Below are positions 56,901 through 64,000 of a stretch of 64,000 nucleotides of DNA, piece after piece (position 1 is the stretch's first letter; each line of letters opens with the position of its first letter). Origin of the DNA: Polyporus tsugae (taxonomy: Eukaryota > Basidiomycota > Agaricomycetes > Polyporales > Polyporaceae). The position numbers and the translations under genes were made by a program. The DNA is taken from assembly GCA_024305745.1 (NCBI GenBank), contig JAHRBS010000014.1, positions 1,991,501 through 2,055,500 on the forward strand. Direction: 5' to 3'. The notes beneath the pieces were generated by a model that saw nothing but the letters and a program-made list of their open reading frames with translations, did no database searches and was not told where the DNA came from.

Positions 56901-58812
56901 CAGAGAGTTAGAGCTTACGGCAAGTTACCTGTTTCATAAAGGCCGTCACGAAGATCGCTGACCATCTTTTCGCAGGAGACGATGGATCTCGTAACATGCC
57001 CGCCGGCGGGTCGGACTAGTGGGGGGGAGGGGAGGGGCCGCCGCTTGCAAGCGGCGAAGCCGAACGCCGCCCCTCGAAACTTCTGCCCACTGCTCGCCAA
57101 CATCAACGTCGAGCAATTCGTCGCGATGCCCCCCGTGCTCGTGTGCCCATTTTGCGCGGAGCCGGCGGCCACCGTTCGACACGGCCCAACTTCGCCGCGG
57201 CGCAAGTCGTACATGTGCATGTACACGTACACGCGTCACAGAGAGTGGCGAAGACGAACGTGCGCGGCGACGGCGCAGCCTACGAAGGACGCATTGAAAG
57301 CGAACAACATCGAGACTCGAGAGCTAATTTGCAACCGGCGGCAGCCACGACGTCGGTCACGCGACGATGATCAGTGAGCTCGGGGGCTTGCTCGGCACCG
57401 TATTAAAATTCTGACCTGCGCCTCGATATGTAGCCAAGGTGCCTCGTCCGAGTCGCACGTCTGCACGGTTCGCGGGAGATGCACGATATGATGCAGGACG
57501 GACTGCAGCCGGGGGTGCGATCGCGCGCGTTCCTCTGCTCAGGCTCTAGGCGATAGGACGGGCGCGCGTGCGCGGTCCGTGCCAGATCCCTCCCCAATCT
57601 CGGGTCGTGTTCAGGCCCGCGCGGTGGCACGCCGCAACTGCGCGTCCATGTCCACGAGCGAGCCGGAGCCTGACTGTGGCGCAGCGCATGCAGGTGTTCG
57701 CGCTGGAAGCTCTGACTGTGTCCGTCGTCAGGCGTCATGGGTCGACGGCGTCGGCGACGTACAGTAAGTACGGTCATCTCGGGTAGGGCGTATGCCATTT
57801 GGGTGCCGATTTTGGGATACATGCTGACTTTGAGTCATATCAGGCGCGCCGAATCTGCAGGCGCGGGGGAACGGGGAACAAGGACCACCCTGACGTCGAC
57901 GCGGCGCCCTTCCACGACATCTCAAAGCACTGTGGGTTTGTATCGACGTAACCCTTCATGGCGTTCTCGCGCCGGAGCAAGTGCGTCAGTTGTCTGAAAA
58001 GCGTCTTTGGGCAGCACGAGCTCACACGTCGCACTATTGAGGTGCCAATCTCAATATTCTCCAAGAGGACAACGCAATGGCATGCATCGCCCATTCAAGC
58101 ATGTCGCGGCTGTCGCTCCGAGCATGGTACTGATTCGAAACTTCTCCTGGAAACGCGCGCTGAGGCTGACCCTCCCACCCGGGGAATAGACACCGCCGTT
58201 CCGAACTGTATGCGGAACGCAGTACAGGAATGCGATCGGGAGGGTGGGGAGGTCGCCCGTCAACCGCCGGGCAAGGTTCGCGTCGACGCCAATGGTATGG
58301 GAAGGAACTGATTCTTTGTAGGCACTTGATACGAGAGTTCTGTATGGCCTGAGCCTCCCTCATGACTTGCAGGGGAAAACCTCATTTCATCCATGGCACC
58401 CAAAACGGAGAACTTTCTTGAGACTGTGTCGTCCATGCCCGTGCCACTCGTATTAGCTGGCTACACGGGCATCTCAGATCTGTATCCAATGCCATGTTGG
58501 CGTATTGACCTACTTCATGTGCACCATCTGTAAGATCTGTCGTGGAGAACTGATCTCGTACAGGAATTGGTCAACAATGAACACAGGCTCACCTCTGTGG
58601 GACATCGGGCTGAGGATCACTGCGAACGCTCGTGCTCACTACTGTCGTGATTGCTCGCAGTAAATATGGTGCACAAATGGTTTACGGTGACGTGAGCGGA
58701 GATATTACTGTATACAGTATTAACACGGAGATGCGGGATACAGCAGCCTCAGAGTCATTCAAGTTCGCTGGATGTGCAGTTACAGGCAGTCACCATGGCC
58801 GCATCGCAATCG
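53973..58812. other. 4.8-kb GC-rich stretch without a recognised gene
   Basis: Many overlapping open frames on both strands, the longest 55078-55548 (+) and 55094-55537 (-), overlap antisense and have no recognisable domain. Local features are a C10-type homopolymer near 54595-54606, a G-quadruplex candidate at 57021-57037, a CCA/CAC repeat near 56599-56616 and a perfect CCGCTTGCAAGCGG palindrome just after the G-run. No transposon ends or RNA gene were found. Confidence 0.4.
57021..57037 (+). other. Potential G-quadruplex
   Basis: G7-A-G4-A-G4 on the plus strand, which fits four runs of three or more G with one-base loops. It lies in the gene-poor stretch and is followed by the palindrome CCGCTTGCAAGCGG. 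Confidence 0.5.
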
Positions 58813-58836
58813 AAGACGCGTTACGTAACGCGTCTT
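58813..58836. promoter_or_regulatory. 24-bp perfect palindrome with two ACGCGT (MCB-like) sites
   Basis: The sequence AAGACGCGTTAC is followed directly by its exact reverse complement. It carries ACGCGT at 58816-58821 and 58828-58833, 7 bp apart, about 95 bp upstream of the first BTB gene. ACGCGT is the MluI cell-cycle box bound by MBF-type factors in ascomycetes. The second BTB gene has the same motif twice upstream. Confidence 0.6.
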
Positions 58837-58929
58837 GTCACGCCGAAGCTGCCACGCAACACTGGACCATGATCTGGCCTCAAAGTGCTCCTGCTACCCC
58901 CGGCCTGTCTAACATCTGTTCGCCCAACT

Positions 58930-60058
58930 ATGTCTGCTTGCTCGACTCGCAAACGACCACGTACCGAGCCAGAAGAAGAAAAACTCGAGCCTCACACCCA
59001 TGCCGACCCTCAACTTCAACCCAACATCGGCTCGGAACCTGAGAACGGTGGTCCAGGGCGACGGCGCGATGCAGAGTTTTGGTTCAGCGACGGAACAGTC
59101 ATCCTGGTCGCGAAGAACGTCGAGTTCCGCATCTATGGAGGTCTTCTCGCCGACTATTCCTCCGTGTTCAAGGCGGTGTTAGCGGAGCAGCATCCGTTTC
59201 GCCTGATGCCGATCAACGAACACCAGTACATCCCCTGCCCTGTCGTTCAGTTGACAGACTCTCCCGAAGACTTGCGTCATATCCTGCCGGTATATTTCTC
59301 AAGAAGGCAGACGAGGTGAGTAACATCCCAATGTACATGTCCTTCCCCGCACCTTGCCGAAAATTCGAGGCAGATACTTTGACGCGAAGAAGCCTTCCTT
59401 CTACCAGATGTCCGCATACATACGCTTGGGTCACAAGTACAAGCTCACCGAGCTGTACGAGCAATCGCTCCACCTCCTCAAACGCTACTACACCAATGAC
59501 CTCGAGCGGTGGATCAAGCATAACGATTGGCGACCCTCGCACTGGGACGCGGATCGCTACTCCATAGGGGTCGTCAACCTCGCCCGACTCATCAACGAAC
59601 CCACTCTCCTTCCCACCGCTCTACTTGCATGCATATACATGGACGAAGATATCGTGCAAGGTTTCGAGAGGGAAGACGGCACCTGGGAGACGCTCGCGCC
59701 GGAGGACCTCGGACGCTGCTTCAAGGCCATGAAGGACATCCAACAGGCCGTCGTGCGTGCGCTCGAAGCGACGGTGTCTCAAACTTGCGAGACGAAGAAG
59801 AGCTGTCAGGGCGAGTTGTTACTCGCCAAAGTACGGCACTTTGACGAGAACCGGAACGGGTTCAAGTCGGGCACCTTTCCCCCTTTCGACGAGTTCCCGG
59901 ACGAGGAGCTCGAACCATGTCCGGATTGCACCGCCATGGCGATGGAGCGGGCCAAGGAAGAACGCGAGAAGTTGTGGAATAGACTGCCGGAACTCTTGGA
60001 CATCGATGTCCCGGGCTGGGGGAAACCAGTCCCATCGGAAGGTGACAGTGCGTCTTGA
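58930..60058 (+). CDS. BTB/POZ domain protein, copy 1 (intact)
   Basis: Exons 58930-59315 and 59374-60058 give 356 residues. Start MSACSTRKRPRTEPEEEK at 58930, a basic NLS-like N-terminus shared by all three copies. The BTB fold follows: DAEFWFSDGTVILVAKNVEF, RIYGGLLADYSSVFKAVLAE, VVQLTDSPEDLRHIL, and after the intron PSFYQMSAYIRLGHKYKLTE, LYEQSLHLLKRYYTND. A C-terminal region of about 200 residues with conserved Cys (CETKKSC, CPDCTAMA) ends LLDIDVPGWGKPVP. This layout is typical of basidiomycete BTB proteins expanded in Agaricomycetes; BTB domains usually bring partners to Cullin-3 ligases or transcription complexes. Copies 2 and 3 lie within 4 kb. Confidence 0.87.
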
Positions 60059-60430
60059 CGCAGATACTGATAAAGTACGCCCCATATTTCCTTGACATGC
60101 TTATGACAGCACTGAGTTGTACTTCATCCAGATACACCTGACCAGCTAGCCTTGAGTGCACTCCGTCGATAGGCTGTTCAGCTCCGGGATACTGTAGTTG
60201 ATGTGTGCGGTCGCCGCGGAACCACCTCCACGGCGGTACCAGTACTATATACGTAGTAAGTAGATCACCAGCTCTGGGGAGCAACCTATATATTCCTCTC
60301 TGTGCCAGTGTATTCCATGTAGTGCGTTCGGGTGCCGTGCACGGGTGAATCGTAGGCTTGTAATTACGCAGGTACTGGAAGCAGTCATTGGCTGGCAAAT
60401 TAGTGTTGTCGATGCGCGTGGATGTCACAA
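60059..60430. other. Intergenic region between BTB copies 1 and 2
   Basis: Convergent-free tandem spacer; no gene recognised. It leads into the MCB-like pair of copy 2. Confidence 0.5.
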
Positions 60431-60469
60431 ACGCGTTATGTAACAGCCGGTGATGCAGACGTCACGCGT
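60431..60469. promoter_or_regulatory. Paired ACGCGT (MCB-like) sites upstream of BTB copy 2
   Basis: ACGCGT at 60431-60436 and 60464-60469, 63-101 bp upstream of the ATG at 60532. The first lies in ACGCGTTATGTAAC, a diverged form of the half palindrome upstream of copy 1. Confidence 0.5.
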
Positions 60470-60531
60470 CCGCTCTTGACCTCGACCACGATCATCTTTC
60501 CCTTGCTGGTCACCGAACCCGCTTTCGCTCC

Positions 60532-61757
60532 ATGTCTGCCCGTGTCACTAGTGCTCGTAAGAGGGCTCGTACCCAAGAAGAGGAAAAGGATATCCCCCCT
60601 GCGAAACGAGAACCGAACGAGGACAATTCAAAAGGAGGTGTCGCCGGGGCTCCTGCGAGCAGCGCACAAGCAGACGGGCCAGCGTGCGATGGGCAATGTT
60701 GCGAGAAGGACGAGGAGTTTTGGTTTGACGACGGTACCGTCATACTCGTTGCAGGCGATGTCGAGTTTCGTGTCTACAAGGGGCTTCTAGCCGGGCTCTC
60801 GCCCGTGTTCAAGGATCTGTTCGCCGACCGCCATCCGGTACGCAACGTCCCCATCGGTGAACAGCAGCCTTTTTCGTGCCCCATTGTGCGTGTGTCAGAC
60901 TCTCCCGAAGACCTGCGACATCTGCTTCGCGCTTGTTTCTCCAAGAGGTTGGGGAGGTTTGTCATCCGGGAGCCTTCTGCGACATTGTGTTCGTCACCGA
61001 CACGGTGGCCTACAGGTCGTATGACGAAGAGCATCCGTCTTACCACGAGATATCCGCCACCATCCGTCTAGGAGACAAGTACAAAATTGCGGAGCTTTAC
61101 TCGCGGTCCATGGAATATCTCAAACAATATTTCCCCAGCACCTTCGACGGCTGGGCCACGCTGGAAACCTACACGCCAACGGACTGGAAGAACTACGAGG
61201 AAATAGGGGTTATCAACCTCGGCCGGGCTACCGGCGAGCTCTCCCTCCTTCCGTCCGCATTCATCGCGTTCATCTGCACGGAGTTCACGGGCTCGGTGGG
61301 CAGGGGCATCGTGCACGGCTTCGCCCGGGAAGACCGATCGGAGGAGCACCTCTCCCCAGAAGATGTCACCGTCTGCTTCAACGGCAAGACCAGGCTTCGT
61401 ACGGCGACCATCGCCGCCGTCATGCGGACCTTCAAGCATGTGGCCTCCCCGGAGTGCAAGGCCCCAAGCGACTGCAGGAGAGCGCTCCGCGACGTGCTGC
61501 TCACGCTCGAGAAGAACCTCGACCTTCTCTTGAGTGGCAACCCGTTTGCGGGATATGAGACCTTCGTGCGGACGCAGGGAGGGCTTGGCGTCTGCCCGCC
61601 TTGTACCACCATGGTGCGCAGACGGAGCTTGAAGGAGCGGAAAGACGTTTGGGACCGGCTGCCGGAGGGAGCTGTTGGGCATCGACGTGCCCGGGTGGAA
61701 GAAGGGGCCTCCGCCGCCTCCCGCTCAGTCATAGGCAAGTGCGGCGTGATAGGTTAG
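60532..61757 (+). CDS. BTB/POZ domain protein, copy 2, with C-terminal frameshift
   Basis: Exons 60532-60956 and 61016-61757 give 388 residues as the frame stands. Start MSARVTSARKRARTQEEEK. BTB core: EEFWFDDGTVILVAGDVEFR, VYKGLLAGLSPVFKDLFADR, VRVSDSPEDLRHLLRACFSK, then SYHEISATIRLGDKYKIAEL. The C-terminal region has CKAPSDC and CPPCTTMV as in copy 1. Near the end, GGAG is tandemly duplicated (61664-61671): the frame changes after WDRLPE, and the family ending ELLGIDVPGW is found in the other frame just downstream. The actual protein instead ends with about 30 unrelated residues. The BTB fold itself is unaffected, so the product may still work; it could also be an early pseudogene or an assembly error. 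Confidence 0.8.
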
Positions 61758-62505
61758 TTGTCCTTTCGTGTCACACGTCGGGCATGCTCAGCTGAGCCTG
61801 TCCAGAGTCGCAATACTTTTGCAGGCAACGGGTTATGGGTGGGGTGGTCCTGGACTATTGCTTCGGGGCGCGATTGCCGACGTGGTTGACCCTCCATCGT
61901 GCGCGGTTTATATTCGCGACGTCCCCTTCTTGCGGTTTGATCGGTCGCGCTTTCTTCCTTGGGACATAGACGGGCATTTTCAAAGAGCGGGTTTGGTCGT
62001 GCTACAGCAGCAGACATCAATGGATCCGAACGAAGCGGAGTGGTATTGGCAGCGCCGCAAAGGATGCTCTTACCAAGCGTTCATTGATGCAATGCGACTG
62101 CGGCAGATTTGTTATCGTGAATGATGGTGCTCACTGCACAAGGACCCGGCTTCTATAGACCTTGATAATATAGAGGGCGCGACCCGTGTTTTCTAGAAGT
62201 GATCGGGAAAGTGAGGGTTTGCACAAGAGCTAAAGCGTGCAGTGAGGAATGAGAACGATTGGACAACGGCCTGGGAGTGTTGATGCACCTTGGAATATGT
62301 ACAACTGGTGCCTCAAATGAGGCCCTCGATGTACTTTCGAGTCGCGACGTGGTGCCTAACTACAAGTACAGGACAGCAGCTGTGAAGCGAGCCGGAACTG
62401 GCAATCGATCGAATGTAATCAACATCAACAAGGCTGACAAAGTGGATCTGGATATCAGGGAAGTCAGCGCCCTTTCGAGAGTGTTACGGAGATATCGGTG
62501 CGTAC
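61758..62505. other. Intergenic region between convergent BTB copies 2 and 3
   Basis: A 118-codon open frame at 61768-62124 (+) has no recognisable content and no promoter-like context. Nothing else seen. Confidence 0.45.
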
Positions 62506-63673
62506 TTATGTGGAAGCTTCGGCCTGTGGGAGGTCCTCCTCCTCCCCCCACCCTGGGACCTCGACGTCCAAGATTTGTGGTAGCCAGTGCCACAGCTCCA
62601 CGCGTACCTTCCTGTTTCGCTCTTCCGCCATTTTCGTGCACTCCGCACACGTCCCAAGCGCCACGTCCGCCTCCAGAAGCTGGTCGACCGTGAGCGTTAA
62701 AGGGGCGCATGACATGAGCCTGTCCACCTTCCCCAGTCCTTGCAGGGCGACGCGCAATGCAGCCCTACAGCTCTCCACCGCTTTGCAAGCCGGGGAAACC
62801 TCGTTTTGAAGCGTATACGTGACGACGTTGATGGTTCCCTGCCGGATGTCTCTGCTTGCCTTAAAACAGCGTCCGAGATCCTCGAGCGCGAGTGTCTCCC
62901 GGGAGCCGTCTTCCCTGTCAAAACCTTGCACGATCTGTTCGTCCATGAAGGCGCACGCCAGGAGGGCGGTGGGGAGGAGCGAGGGCTCGTTGATGAGTCG
63001 GGTCGGGCGAGGTTGACGACTGGTATCGGCTCGTTTCCCCCACGCCAATGCGAGGGTTCCCAGTGCGTGTGCTTGGCCCATGTCTCGAGATCGTCCGTGT
63101 AGTGGTGCTTTAGGAACTGAACCAATTTATCGTACAGCTCGTTGAGTCGGTACTTGCGACCCAAACGTATGTATGCCGATATCTGGTGGACGGAAGGCTT
63201 TGTGCCCCCGAAGAGCCTGCATCGAAACCTGTTCAGCGACTCGGAGTTGCGGAGGACTACCTCGAGCTCGTCGTGACTCGCCTTGTCTGCTTTCTCGACA
63301 TACATGCCCGTAAAACATGCCGCAAGTCTTCCGGTGAGTCTGTGAGCTGAATCACAGGGCAGTTGATGAACTGGTGTCCGTCGATCGACACCCGGCGGGA
63401 CGGGTGCTGCCCCGCGAACATAGTCTTGAACACAGGAGAGTAGTCGGCGAGAAGAGCCCTGTAGAACCGAAATTCGACATCCTTCGCGACCAGAATGACT
63501 GTCCCATCGCTGAACCAAAACTCTGTGTCGCGTTTTAGTTGGTTCTCGTGTTTGCCGAGGTCGGCCTGAGCTTGGTCGGCACGGATGGGAGGAGTTGTCC
63601 CACTGGCCGAGTCCTCCTCAGGCTCTTCTTTTACAGCTGTTTCCGAAATTGGTGTCCGCGCGCGCTTTCTCAC
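62506..63673 (-). pseudogene. BTB/POZ domain protein, copy 3, frameshifted
   Basis: Start MRKRARTPISETAVKEEPEE at 63673. Exon 1 (63282-63673) encodes an intact BTB first half (DTEFWFSDGTVILVAKDVEF, ALLADYSPVFKTMFAGQHPS, VIQLTDSPEDLRHVLRACMS). The intron begins with GC (ACAAG|GCGAGT) and ends at 63217. Exon 2 continues KPSVHQISAYIRLGRKYRLN and VVNLAR, then TCGGG is tandemly duplicated (62998-63007, plus strand), a 5-bp insertion that shifts the frame; similarity resumes in another frame with LINEPSLLPTALLACAFMDE through VPGWGEEEDLPQAEAST to a stop at 62506. As it stands, translation ends at 62697 after about 100 unrelated residues. Removing the 5 bp restores the length divisibility, which supports a real lesion. 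Confidence 0.78.
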
Positions 63674-64000
63674 ATAAAAAAAGAAAATGCACGGAATTCA
63701 TGACCCCCGCTCCAGACCCACGTACTGCCCAGAAATGGGGCATATGATGTTTGGAATACATCTCAGAGTATTCTTGAAGTTGAATCACGAGTGTACAGTA
63801 AATTATCCGCGAGAAAGACGTGCATCGTCATCCAGCGCGCGATCCATGTTCTCGGCATAGTCGGACATATTTCCCGTGGAATTTCCCCTCAACCGGACTT
63901 CCATGCTGTCTCCTATGTGTTCTCGTCGATTGGGTAATTTTTGCGAACCCGAGAAGTTGCAGGATGGTCGTAAATTGTCTGTCCAACCATAAGGTCAGAT
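63674..64000. other. Upstream flank of BTB copy 3
   Basis: No gene or named motif seen; the ACGCGT pairs of copies 1 and 2 are absent here. Confidence 0.5.

Noticed and set aside
61768..62124. 118-codon plus-strand frame between BTB copies
   Set aside because: No family, no conserved motif and no link to the BTB genes.
1..64000. CRISPR arrays, operons, riboswitches and bacterial insertion sequences
   Set aside because: Sequence is plainly eukaryotic with spliceosomal introns; no direct-repeat/spacer arrays were seen.

Overview
The window is nuclear DNA of a filamentous basidiomycete, most likely an Agaricomycete of the polypore type. Genes sit densely on both strands and are split by many 50-60 nt GT-AG introns. 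The content fits that group: a DUF6533 membrane protein, a fungal sesquiterpene synthase, a CYP64-like P450, DUF7770 and DUF7702 proteins and basidiomycete BTB/POZ proteins. Exon chains were rebuilt by hand; where exon coordinates are given, splice phases were checked and the summed length divides by three unless a lesion is noted.

Layout. 1-3.9 kb: 3' part of an AP-1/AP-2 beta adaptin, then an MDR-type oxidoreductase. 4.3-13.7 kb: RING-containing SNF2 helicase (-), secreted beta-lactamase-like serine hydrolase (-), and the diflavin reductase TAH18 (+). 13.7-15.2 kb: a broken tandem copy of the serine hydrolase. 15.4-19.4 kb: LCL3 nuclease, a DUF7770 protein and an RluA-type pseudouridine synthase. 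19.5-21.3 kb: an AT-rich island exactly covering an 11-exon DUF6533 gene. 22.4-26.5 kb: 3' exons of an unrecognised gene, a small NTF2-like protein, and a sesquiterpene synthase with an unusual C-terminal membrane anchor. 26.5-29.6 kb: no gene recognised. 29.6-34.1 kb: F-box/WD40/UIM protein (Ufo1-like) and Arp2/3 subunit ARPC5.

34.9-44.7 kb is the most unusual part. Two paralogues of an unrecognised family (Trp-rich N-terminus, low-complexity linker, hydrophobic Gly/Ala-rich C-terminus) lie head-on around a seven-helix DUF7702-like gene. A second DUF7702-like gene follows in tandem, then a third, decayed copy. Relics of a further paralogue exon and a repeated promoter block remain between them. 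A 341-bp MITE with TA target duplication interrupts the promoter of the decayed copy.

45-54 kb: a P450, a small disordered protein, a tRNA-Val, two divergent coiled-coil genes and a two-helix membrane protein. 54-58.9 kb: about 5 kb with no gene recognised. 58.9-63.7 kb: three BTB/POZ paralogues, one intact and two carrying short tandem-duplication frameshifts; two of their promoters carry paired ACGCGT (MCB-like) motifs.

Housekeeping genes (AP-1, TAH18, LCL3, ARPC5, pseudouridine synthase) are therefore mixed with young, locally duplicating families that show decay.
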